A DNA stretch of 64,000 nucleotides from Rotaria sordida (lineage: Eukaryota; Rotifera; Eurotatoria; Philodinida; Philodinidae): positions 44,206 to 108,205 of the forward strand of contig CAJNOL010000723.1 of the NCBI GenBank assembly GCA_905250125.1, read 5' to 3'. Below are positions 30,689 through 41,406 of this stretch, piece by piece; positions within the stretch are counted from its first letter, which is position 1; every line of letters starts with the position of its first letter. The position numbers and the translations under genes are program-made. The notes under the pieces are model-generated. The model worked only from the letters and a program-made list of their open reading frames with translations. It searched no databases and was not told where the DNA came from.

Positions 30689-32163
30689 ATGAATGTATCT
30701 ATGTCTTTGTATAATAATTTATCTTTATCTAAACGATTAGAACCATGTTATATTTTACAACCTATTGGATATTATTTCTTATTTATTTGGATTGTTGGTA
30801 CCAGTTTAAATGCTTATGTACTATATATGTTTATACGACATAAAAATTTACGACAATCATCAACGAATATATTTATTTGTGGTTTAATATTAGCAAATTT
30901 TATTGAAGCTTGTTTCGACATACCATTACCAACTATTGCACTTATAGGATGCAGGTTAGAATATTTATTTAAACATTTATATATATATATATATATTATT
31001 TCATTTTTGCTTTTTATTTTAGATGGATTTTTACTTATGTTGGTTGTGTAATAGATGCTATAATAGGTTATTTTGCTGGTTGTTCAAATATGTATATGTT
31101 ATGTTTCATTTCTATTGATAGGTATAAGAGAAAACTTTTTTGATAATTTAAATAAAATATAAAATATTTGATTATATTTAACAGATATCTTGTCGTGACA
31201 AGATCACTTTCAACATCAGTTATAACAGTTAAACGTGCTTATATAATTATTATATGTGGCTATTTGTTAGCTTTATTTTGGACACTACTTCCAGTTATTG
31301 GATGGTCTAGTTATGATTATGAAGTTTGATTTTGATTTGTTGTTTGTTTTTGTTGAATACAATAAATTATTTATAGGGTGTTGGAGCATCTTGTAGTATA
31401 AAATGGGAAGAACGATCATTGAATGTAATTAGTTATAATATAACTATTTTTATATTTGTTTATCTAATACCAGTTATTATTATTATAATAACAAATATAA
31501 GTACTTATAAGGTGGTAAGTAAATCTTTTATTAATTAGAAAATAAAAACAAGAAGAATATAGAATTGTTTTTTTTTTCTTGTTAGGTTCATGAACATCGA
31601 CGTCGTACAAGTATAAATTTAGATGAATCTCATTGTCAACGTCAATATTTAATTGAACGTCGTGTAACATTCACTATTATTCTTATCATAAGTAATAATA
31701 ATAGAAATTTGAATATAAGAAAAGGAAACAATTGAATATTTCTTTTGATATTTTTAAGGTGGTTATATGCTTGCTTGGACGCCATATGCAATAATGAGTT
31801 TTATTTGTGCCTTTATTGATCCTGAATATTTTCCGCCTATATTTGGAACAATACCAGCATTATTTGCTAAAACAAGTGTTGTGTATGTTATTTCTTTATC
31901 TAGAAAATTGTTTTTATTTTATTATTTAGATGGAATCCGTTAATTTATGTCGTACGTAATGGAAATATTCGTCATTATCTCCCATTTCGTAGAACTTCGC
32001 GCTCTATAGAAAGAAGTAATTATTTTTTCTTTGTTTTCATTTCATTCTATCATAAAAACATTAATTCTTAGGTAAAACTTCTGATCCAACACGTTTCTCA
32101 AATTATCCATTTTCTGCAGTTCAATTACCATTAACGTCAACATTAAGTTCTCGTCAAGTTTAA
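30689..32163 (+). CDS. Opsin (retinal-binding GPCR)
   Basis: Seven-TM photoreceptor. Eight exons: 30689-30954, 31023-31121, 31185-31323, 31377-31514, 31586-31691, 31759-31882, 31930-32015, 32072-32163; 1050 nt, 349 aa. TM7 reads TIPALFAKTSVVWNPLIY: K287 aligns with the Schiff-base Lys296 of bovine rhodopsin and NPLIY with NPxxY. TM3 has C97 (Cys110), D100 at the Glu113 counterion site, and DRY 24 residues after the Cys. Loop 2 reads EGVGASC, placing E168 at Glu181 and C174 at Cys187. TM6 has AWTPYA (Trp265, Tyr268). The bovine NKQ tripeptide after NPxxY is NGN here. The opsin class (ciliary, xenopsin, tetraopsin) cannot be decided by eye. Introns are 47-72 bp. The gene ends 85 bp from the end of the convergent EF-hand gene. 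Confidence 0.92.
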
Positions 32164-32248
32164 TTTTATGGGAAAAAAAAAATGTGTATATAATTCATAT
32201 TTTGTAATTAAAATGACATGAAAAAGAAAAATAGTCTATTCTAGTTCT

Positions 32249-32823
32249 TTATTGAAATAATTGAACGAATTCATCAAATGAAATTTTTCCATCACCACTT
32301 GTATCTAAGGATTGAACCATTGCATCTATTTGAGTTTTATTAAAACGTTTTCCCATTTTTGTCATGATATTTTCAAGTTCACTTGCTTGAATATAACCTG
32401 AACCATCTTGATCAAATTGACGAAAAGCAGCATGTAATTCATCTTTAGAATGTTGTTTAAAAAATGTTGCAGCCATTACACGACAAAATTCATCAAATTC
32501 AATTTCACCTATTTAGAATAGTAATAACTTCTTTTTTTTACAAATCAAATCATTCTACATACCACTTTTATTTGAATCCATTTTAGTAACCATTTTTTTT
32601 AAATCACTATCATTTGCTTTAATATTTAATGCTTTCAAAACATTTCCTAACTCTTTTTCAGATATTTTACCAGATTTATCTATTGATAAATAGTAATAAA
32701 ATTATCTATTTTTTTTTTTTCATCGAAAATATTTTTTTTAAATTAAATTCATATACCTGAATCAAACATATCAAAAGCATCTTTTAATTCTTGACGTTGC
32801 GCGTTTGTTAGTGAGTTAGCCAT
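32249..32823 (-). CDS. Calmodulin-like four-EF-hand protein
   Basis: Calcium sensor of calmodulin/troponin C type. Three exons on the minus strand: 32823-32757, 32679-32563, 32508-32249; 444 nt, 147 aa, the length of calmodulin. All four EF loops have canonical ligands: DSDKSGKISEKE, DSNKSGEIEFDE, DQDGSGYIQASE and DTSGDGKISFDE. The sequence is clearly divergent from true calmodulin (starts MANSLTNAQRQELKDAFDMF, ends FDEFVQLFQ), so it is a paralog or a troponin C-like form rather than the canonical gene. Introns are 77 and 54 bp. A TTTGTGCAG acceptor sits 14 bases before the ATG. Confidence 0.93.
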
Positions 32824-35349
32824 TTTAAAAAATAAACTGCACAAATATATTTCTACAAAGAAAAAAGGTACACTTTAAATATTTCATGCCTTACGTCGAT
32901 AAAAAAGAAGAGAAAAAAAATGCTATTCACTATGGATACAGAAATACTCTTTGCCACTAACAACAACATTATGTTTGCTATAGAAAAAGGAATCCACTCA
33001 ATCACGACAAGCAACGTGAACATCTACACATGGATGATGACGAGAAAGGAAAAACGAGTCATTTTTTTTCTTTCATTAAAAATAATAGGTTGTTTTTAAT
33101 ACGTCAAAGCGGCATTGTTTATTGTCTTAAGGAAGAAATAAAGCAATGTGAATATATTTGATAATGAATAAACGTGCTTATGATGATAAAATAGTTTATT
33201 CTGTTATATATACTATGCATTTTAATATAAGAATAAAACATATAAGAACTTTATCAATTGTATCATATTAAATTCTTTATTAAAAAATAGTTTAAGCCAC
33301 AGATCTGCAAAGTTGATAATCGAAGATTATGATTGAAATGTCTGTTATTATAAACTGTCCTTTATATATTTCGTGACATTTTTCAATTAATAATATAGGT
33401 TTTTTTTAATATCAAAAGACAGGATAGCAGATATTTATAGTAATTGTCTTATTAATAATCATAACATTTTTATCCTATTTCATATATTAATCTTACAAAC
33501 AGTCAGACATCACCTATTGATTATACAGCTATACTTTCAAAATTACCTAATTAAATAAATAAGAAAGCTAAAAGTTCAATTTATATATCAAGATGTTATT
33601 TCTATTAGTCAAAAAAAAATTCTGTTATTTAATTAAAATATATTTTACGCAAAAACGAGCATGACTTATGACATAATCGAGTTTTGAAGGAGGACATGCT
33701 TAATTTGCAAAGATTCTATTGTCACGCAGGAAATGTTTTTTTATTTTGGGAAGCACTTCTTGTGTCGTAACTTAATATAGGTCGATTTTTTAACCTTTTT
33801 TCGATTTACTGAGTTATAATTTATACTTGAGAAATTCTAAATTAATTATAATAAAACATTGTTTTCATGATCTATATTTAATTTAACATGAGTTTAAAAA
33901 CTTTATATCAAATTATTTTTCTAGATTAAATAATAAAAATTATATAAAAACAATGGATGAATGCAAAGAACTTCAATAACTTTTTCGCAATATCAAATAA
34001 AACAATAACAGAAAGTAGAATCAATTTAATCCTACACTATTGTAATTTTACATACGAAAGTCTAACTGAATAAAAACATGAATTTGTTATCTCTGACATA
34101 TATTTTCGAATTAAATATATGAATTATTTTGTTATTAAATCCTTGTCAGATGTTGTATGAAAAAATATAATCTTGTACAGTCATTGCATGCTATATTTAG
34201 TTTAATCTTCAGAGACGTTGTCTTCTTTTAAATAGAACTGACAAACATATATAGACATGATTGCATGTATGTTGTCACTTCCGTTGTTCATCTTCGATTT
34301 GTACATGCAAATGTTCATCATTGGGTTGTTTTCTTCTTTCTCAAAATAATAATCTGTCCATCCAGTTCCGTCATTAATTTTCTTTTTTTTTTTTTTTTCT
34401 GTTCAATGTCGGTCAGCATAAGGACAAAACTCATTAGGAATGAAATAGAATAAGACAAGTGGAAAAATGCATTGATGATAATTGCTTTAGGGTTCGTCTG
34501 TCTATATATTTTTTTGTATTGAATAAAAAACAAACTCTTTTTTTTTTATCTATGTCAGTCAAGTATTTTCGAAAATCGAACAGATGCCTCTTTATCTTTT
34601 AAGTTATATATCAATCAATTATTGTTAGAAAGACCATGGATATTGAATGAAAGCTTTTCGTTTATATATATATATGATACGGTCGATCAATCAGTATAAA
34701 ATAAGAGACAATTGAACCATCTGATGAGTTCAATATTTTTTTCTTCTTCTCGTTCTTATATTTGAACATATGTAGTTTTTTTCTTTCGTGATAAAATAGA
34801 GAAGGAGAGACAATGGAAGCAATTCTTTCCTTCTGATAATAGGTCAATTGCATTAGAATTCATTTTTAGACGATTCATATATTGTTGATAAAACTGGTGT
34901 TTGATCAGACATCTGCTTTTCACACATAGAAAAAAGCGTCAATTTTTGTATTTTAATCATCGTTTATTAATTGATTGTCTTGAATAAATTATTAACATGT
35001 AAGTATATAAAAGAAATAGTCTTTTGTGTAGTTCTGGGAAAAAAAAAAGAATATTATTCTATTTCAATATAACATTCAGTGTAAGTATCATTTCACTATT
35101 ACATAATTGATTCCATGAGAAAGTGTATAAGACAAGAAAGATTATTTATCGATTAAATTGAATAAATGGTTGAACATATTCAATCGTTTTAGAAGCGAAG
35201 AAAAAATTTATCCAATTTGTTCACATTCTTCGAACGACTAATATATTATAAGAAAATTAATAATTCTATATTTTATATGAAAATTTATAAATTGATATCA
35301 ATTATATATTTGTATAAAATTTCATTTCATATTATTATTTTTAGATTCT
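32824..35349. other. Divergent intergenic region, 2.5 kb
   Basis: Lies between the EF-hand gene and the SH2 gene, with upstream regions for both. AT-rich; open frames at 34265-34853 are low-complexity or built on T-runs. A TTTTTAG acceptor at 35339-35344 ends the region 5 bases before the next start codon. Confidence 0.5.
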
Positions 35350-36387
35350 ATGAAAAATATTGATGGTTTTCAAACAACCGATTCATTTCGGTTTGATCGT
35401 AATAGTTCATCTTCATCAATATCGTTATCATCTTCATCTGGTTATGGTTCACGTTTAAGTTTATCTCAAACAGATCCTTCATCATCATCATCTAATCGTC
35501 GTATTAGTATAACAAAATATATTAAAGAAAAATTATCTCGACATAAAAGTTTAGCATCACTTCTCTTATCATCATCATCATCATCATCAACAATAACAGA
35601 AATCAATAATCATAATACAGATATCTATGATAGTGTATGGAATTTAGATGAACAAATTGAAAAATTTCGTTTAAATATTAATAAACAAATTCAATATGAT
35701 TCTCAATCAATTATTTCTATGTCTGTTGATACACCAAAACCAATACGTCATCGAATAGAGTAAGTCTTTTATATTTCCTTTTGACCTTGAAATACGATCA
35801 TATCCACTTTCATTCATTCATCCATATCGCGTGATGAATATAGCAATGTCTCGAATTACATACATGTGTATATATGTGTGTGTGCAGACATCGATGGCCC
35901 GAAGATTATAGTTGTTTTGTCTACACACACTTGAGCGCACAGCATCTAATTGCAATATATGAAAGACAATAGAGTGTCAATAGTAACGATAATCAAATTT
36001 TTCATTGTTAGATATGCTTGATTAACGCACTAGTGAATTGTTTATTGATGAGAATAGCTTTTCCTGAACATCTGTTCTGATAAGAATATATCTTTTTAAT
36101 CAATATTAAAAAAAAAGAAAATCTCTTTTCAGTGATCAAGATTTATTATCAGCTGCTGCATGGTATCAAGAAGGTTTACCTGAATATATTTGTGAAGAAT
36201 ATTTAAATAATAATCAACCAATTGGATCATTTATTATTCGATGTAATTATAATTGTTCAAATTATCCATATATTTTATCAATAAAAACTACTAGAACATC
36301 AATTGAACATTTTTTAATTCAACAAACAATTAATAATAATACTTATCGAATAAAAGTTTGTTTAATTAATATTATTTTCTTTGATCT

Positions 36388-36419
<32 letters not shown>

Positions 36420-36578
36420 GGCTCATTAAAAACATTTGTTAATCTAAGTACACTTGTTATTCATCATACAGTCATACGAGAAAATCTTCCTGTTATACTT
36501 GTATTGCCGTTTATGTATTCAACATTAAATAATCAACAGCATTCATCATTAGGTATTATTCGTTCTGTACGATTCTAG
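35350..36578 (+). CDS. Tensin-type SH2 domain protein, short
   Basis: Phosphotyrosine-binding adaptor. Three exons: 35350-35759, 36133-36355, 36420-36578; 792 nt, 263 aa. Residues 1-130 are Ser-rich and disordered, with a basic patch (RRISITKYIKEKLSRHKS). Residues about 147-245 form an SH2 domain: AAWYQEGLPEY at the start, GSFIIR with the phosphotyrosine-binding Arg173, YPYILSIKT, EHFLIQQ, and a closing VNLSTLVIHHTV...LPVILVLP. The FIIR, HFLI and ...LPCKLLIP-like ending are the tensin style of SH2. Tensins normally carry a PTB domain after the SH2; here a stop follows 16 codons later. A GTATTA at 36552 could act as an alternative donor to unseen downstream exons. The Src-type FLVR order is not a better match. 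An acceptor AG lies 5 bases before the ATG, so coding or UTR sequence may precede it. Confidence 0.78.
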
Positions 36579-39500
36579 TCTTTTTCGTTTGTATAGAATG
36601 TATTTATTTATTAATAAAAAGCAAAAAAGTCTAATAGAATTTTGTTTGTATCTTTAAATGTTTATTCCATGAATGAATAGATCAGAAGAGTAATGTGTTA
36701 ATTGTTCCATTGGGAGAACAAAAATGAATAAAAGATATCATGCTGAGATTGATATGTGAGAAAAAATTTGATTTCAATATCATATGATGATTTAAAAGAA
36801 TTTCACGCGATTGATTGAAGCATAAAAAAATTTTTTTTGATTGACTATATAACATATGCATAAAATAGGATGAGGATTTTGTGATAAATTTGCCAAATAA
36901 TAAAAGTTTCAATGTCAATGTTTTGTCATCTACATGTTCTTTTATCAAATCTATTTCACTTTAAAATAAATATAAGTTACAATACGCACCAACAAATTGT
37001 TCATTCTGACATTAACGACAAACAAGGATGTGCAATTAATAAATTCATATTGTTCTTCTATCGAAAGTGTAAGATCTTATACTACATCACTGAATACTTT
37101 TTTAAGTCATGTGAAACTTCAACCATAAACTCAAATGAACAAAAAACAAATCAATATCCGATCGTAAAAATATTATATTTATTCATCTTTCTTCTTTAGT
37201 TGAAATTGTCTGATTGTAGTTACTGAAGAGAACAAATCTAATCCAATTTATATTTCATTATTATCCACTGCAATGAATTCATACATGTTAAAATATCTTC
37301 TTTTGAAATAGGAAAATAAGGAAATATTTCTGCAAGAATATCCTAGTCTTATTTCACAAGCACAGGGAAAAATTGAATATCGATGGTAAATTGGTCAATG
37401 TCCTCTAAAGACATATCATACATCAAATAATCGGAATACATTAATTGATAATGATCAGTTTTTGTTTGAAATAATGAACATTCGATTTGATATAGGTATT
37501 TCACATTCATGAAATTTGAATATTTAAAAGCTTTACTGAATATTCACTGTTATAATAAGTATAAAACTAATTAGTAAATTGAATAGATGATGTTATTTAA
37601 CAAAGAAATCAATGAAATGCAAGTCATCGAAAGAAAAGAAAATATTGATATACAATATCGATTTTGTTTTTGTTGATAAATATCAAAAATCGTTGCAGAA
37701 GTAATAAATCATTGATATTAATTATTTTTATTTACAGCATTCAATCTCAAATCAATAGCAATATTAAATACATAATGAATTTGGGATTTTTACTTAAATA
37801 AACTAAATTATTATCTCTTCTAAAGTAAAGCATAGAAAATGTCAGAGCTTCTATTTCCAAGGCTTTCAAAAGACAACAAGTCTACGACCTTCGTTATTGT
37901 AACGCTAATATGATAAGGTCTTATTTAATATAAAATATGATAATCCTCAATGTTTAGTAAAATACAAGACTTCTTAGATGATCAGGTTTCGTAATTTCAC
38001 ATTGTATTTTTTCATAATCCTGTTTAAATCCAACCATTGTCTACTTCCCTTGAGTTAAATTCGATGTTCAAAATTTTCTTTTTTTGTTTTAAACTCGAAA
38101 ATGCAATTTCTATCAAAAATTAATTAGTACTTTAGTAAGATATTCTTTTGTAGGTGAAAAGTCACTGTGAATTTTAATGATAATGTTTATGCATCAAAAA
38201 TTCGTTGTAGAATTCATTCTTTTTATAATAACATATCATGTAGACTTGCACACAACATTCGTTTTTTTTTTTTCATCGGCATGTGCAACGAGAAATAATG
38301 ATCGATAAACCAATGTCAGAATCAAGTCTGTAATTATGTAGAATATGTAAAAGAATTCATTTTTTCAACAATTAGTTAACAAATTTTTATACTATTTAAG
38401 ATATTCATAGTATATTCAATGGAAGTTATTCATACTTCCTAAGATATCATACAACATAGCGATCAATCATGTTATCGTGCTGTGTTTCCTATTACTTCAA
38501 TTGTATCTTCAGTGTTCTCTACACCAATACTATCGATACAAATAACTAAAACGATAATTATGACTACAACTTTACAAATAAGTAAACAGAAGTTGAAGTG
38601 TTGAAACAAAAGATTTAGTATAGTGGGATAAAAATCATTGCTATTATTATTATGTATGTGCATCATTTAATAATTACCCTATTGGACATTTACAATGTCC
38701 TAATCATATGTATGTTTTTACCAAAATAAAAAGTACAGTAATGGACGAAAGTTTCCGCTCCAGCCACTCTTGTCTACTGTATGTATTAAAGGTCTGAAAA
38801 TTTATGTACACATACTTCATTAAGAATGTAGGCCATTGACATTATGATACCATTATTGAAGTACATTTACACAAATATTGTTGTGTCTAGATCCTTGGAG
38901 CTCATCAGATTATCATCTATCTTCGATTTCTCTTTAATGCAAGATTCTCTTATGAAACTTGTAGATAATAATGTCTAACTGTAGACAAAAGTTCTCAAAA
39001 AAAAAAGAAAAATGTAAACTCATTCCATTGAACTATCGCTGAGTTATTGACCTGCAAACGACAGTAGATATTTTCTCTTCTACAACAATGATTAGAGTAA
39101 AATGAGCATAGCCTTTGAAAAATTTCAATGAAATTATTAATGCAATAGCTGGGACATAGTATTACGTATAGAAGAGTCGCCTGACACAGAATACTCTTCC
39201 TGTCCAGAGTTATAAGTTTGACAACAAAAATAGGTGCCATCCATTATAACTCCCTTTGTAATTAAGCAATAACAGTTCTGCAATACAAATAACCTACATT
39301 CTTAGTGAAGTGTATATACACAAATCTTCAAGTCTTTAGCACATAAAGTGGATGAAATTGACTGAGGCAAAGACTTTTGTTCATTACTATATATATACTC
39401 TAAAAAAATTTGTAAGTTTATAAAATAGTTTGAGAATTTTTCAATTGAATTTTTCTATCAGTCAGAATCTTTTACTGTTACTCGAAAATATGTAATAGAT

Positions 39501-40450
39501 TTTTTTTCGAGTTAATAAAAGCTTTTGATATACAAGCTTATCTGAGATTAGTCTTTTATTAACATAGATTTAAAGTCATTAAAGAGAGTAAATACGATTA
39601 CAATATTCATTATGAAATAAAATAAAAATGTCGGTCAATACTTCTTCTCTTCTTACTTTATAACATTTTACAACAGTTACTTAGTCAACTAATGATTGAA
39701 TAATAGTATATATACACAAATATTACAAAAAAAAATGTAATAAACGAATAATGTACTTATCCGTTATAGAATTGAAACCAACTTTCATCATAAATCAAAC
39801 ATCAGATATTCTTATCGAAATGTCATTAAATTGAATCTAAAGGTATTTTTAATGATATCTAACCTTTCTTTTTTTTTCTTCTTCTATCAAAATAACCTTG
39901 TATTTCGAAACTAAAGTTCAGTTTAATTACAAAACCGAGTGAAAAGAAAATGAAATATCATTAAAAAAATCCCTACTGATAGTAAGTATAAGTAGATTTC
40001 ACGGTTCGATAATTTTTTTTTCTCCATTTCAACTAGTTCTATATATGTTCAATGTTAAATGAAATTTTTTTTGATTTATTTAATTACATATAATTTCTTT
40101 TTGTTATATTTAAATAGTATCATTATTCCAATGAAATATCCATTAAAAAAAAACTGAAATTCAATTTACTATTAAGTCAATGTGATTGGTTAACGGACTT
40201 TTGTCCTTAAACTGTGTATATATTTCATCGTAATGATCCTTTCGACGTGCTCAAATCACATATGTTACGTGTTGACCTTCACAGCGTCCCTACTTTTTTC
40301 TTCCCTCTCTTATTCGTTTTTTTTTTTTTTTTATTCGTACACTTTTATATTTCATTCCCATTTTTACTGTGATCTTGATTTTACCATTTTCTTTTCTTCT
40401 GCTTGTTTTATTACTTTCATTCATTGTTTGATTATATCAAATAAACGTAC
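36579..40450. other. Intergenic region, 3.9 kb, with one DNA transposon remnant
   Basis: The longest gene-free stretch. Apart from the Tc1/mariner-like element at 38736-39389 I see only AT-rich DNA, (TA)n and T-runs. Short open frames (36682-37199, 38472-38666) have no protein character. Confidence 0.5.
38736..39389. mobile_element. Tc1/mariner-like element, non-autonomous, 654 bp
   Basis: The left end begins CAGTAATGGACGAAAGTTTC directly after a TA (38734-38735). The right end at 39360-39389 read on the minus strand is AGTAATGAACAAAAGTCTTT, followed by TA at 39390-39391. The two ends match over about 30 bp with a few substitutions and one indel, and CAGTAATGG...AAAGTTT is typical of Tc1/mariner termini. 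The interior has no intact transposase; a minus-strand open frame of 81 codons (38995-39240) could be a remnant but shows no recognisable DDE/D motif. Confidence 0.6.
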
Positions 40451-41101
40451 ATGATGATAGACGACTGGTCAATGTCGAAAGATGATTTATATGGACCACC
40501 GCCAGCTTATTCAATAAGAAATCATTATGAAAATCCACCACCATCATATACACCATCGATTTATGTTGTACCTATTAGAAATGTTCAATATCAAGAAAGA
40601 TTATCTTCACCTCATGCATCAATTATTTTACCAAAAAAATTTACTCGATATTTACTTGGAATAGGACTTATTCATATGATGATTGGATTAGCAGCTATTG
40701 TTTGTGATATTATTTTAACAATTATGAATGAATCATATTCATTTACAGGACTTTGGACAGGTGCATTAAGTATTATATTAGGAATAGATCTTATTTTATT
40801 TATGAGTCGTTCAAATATACGTATATGTTCTTTACAACGAATACAATTTATACATATGGCTATGTGTTTAGTTTCTATAGTTGCAATTATTCTTACATCG
40901 ATTAATCTTACATCTGATTCATGTTATAAAATATTTTTAGGTCCAGATCGATGTCAACATTCATCACATATAATAAAAATTATTCTTGTTACACTTTTTT
41001 CTTTTAATTTTATACAAATATGTATTACAATTGTAATGACATTTATATATATGAGTAAATCTCACCAAATAATAACAAGAAATGACACTATAATACTCTA
41101 A
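40451..41101 (+). CDS. Four-TM protein with N-terminal PPxY motifs
   Basis: Single-exon gene, 216 aa. The first 60 residues are cytoplasmic-type and Pro/Tyr-rich, with two WW-domain ligands, PPPAY and PPPSY, which in other proteins recruit Nedd4-family ubiquitin ligases. Four hydrophobic segments follow: around LLGIGLIHMMIGLAAIVCDI, WTGALSIILGIDLILF, IHMAMCLVSIVAIILTSI, and IIKIILVTLFSFNFIQICIT. A short Cys-containing loop lies between TM3 and TM4 (SCYKIFLGPDRCQ). The layout resembles MS4A/CD20-like or MARVEL-type small tetraspanners, but I cannot place it in one family. A second in-frame Met immediately follows the first. Confidence 0.75.
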   Translation: MMIDDWSMSKDDLYGPPPAYSIRNHYENPPPSYTPSIYVVPIRNVQYQERLSSPHASIILPKKFTRYLLGIGLIHMMIGLAAIVCDIILTIMNESYSFTGLWTGALSIILGIDLILFMSRSNIRICSLQRIQFIHMAMCLVSIVAIILTSINLTSDSCYKIFLGPDRCQHSSHIIKIILVTLFSFNFIQICITIVMTFIYMSKSHQIITRNDTIIL

Positions 41102-41406
41102 CATTATCACTTAGATATATTCATTTATTTTACTTGGTTTCTTTTAAAATATTTGTTTTATTATTCCTTTTGTCAATCGTCCGATATAACTATTTTTCTT
41201 TTTTCTTTCTTTTTATGAGAACAAGAAAAAAAAATAATAAGAAAGACATTTTTTTTTCTACCCTATGCAGTACATGCAGTAGTGGAAAAAATATGGCAAG
41301 CAACTCAGCTTAGTCATTTACATTTTTTCTCGTTTTTTTTTATACAGATATTTATATTGACTTTTTTTTTCTTAATTAAAGGAAATTAGTTAAATGAGTC
41401 ATAAAT

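Noticed and set aside
34265-34853. Several short frames on both strands
   Set aside because: Translations of T/A runs with no conserved character.
40233-40454. Frame upstream of the four-TM gene
   Set aside because: Phe/Ser-rich translation of the pyrimidine-rich 5' region and out of frame with the gene.
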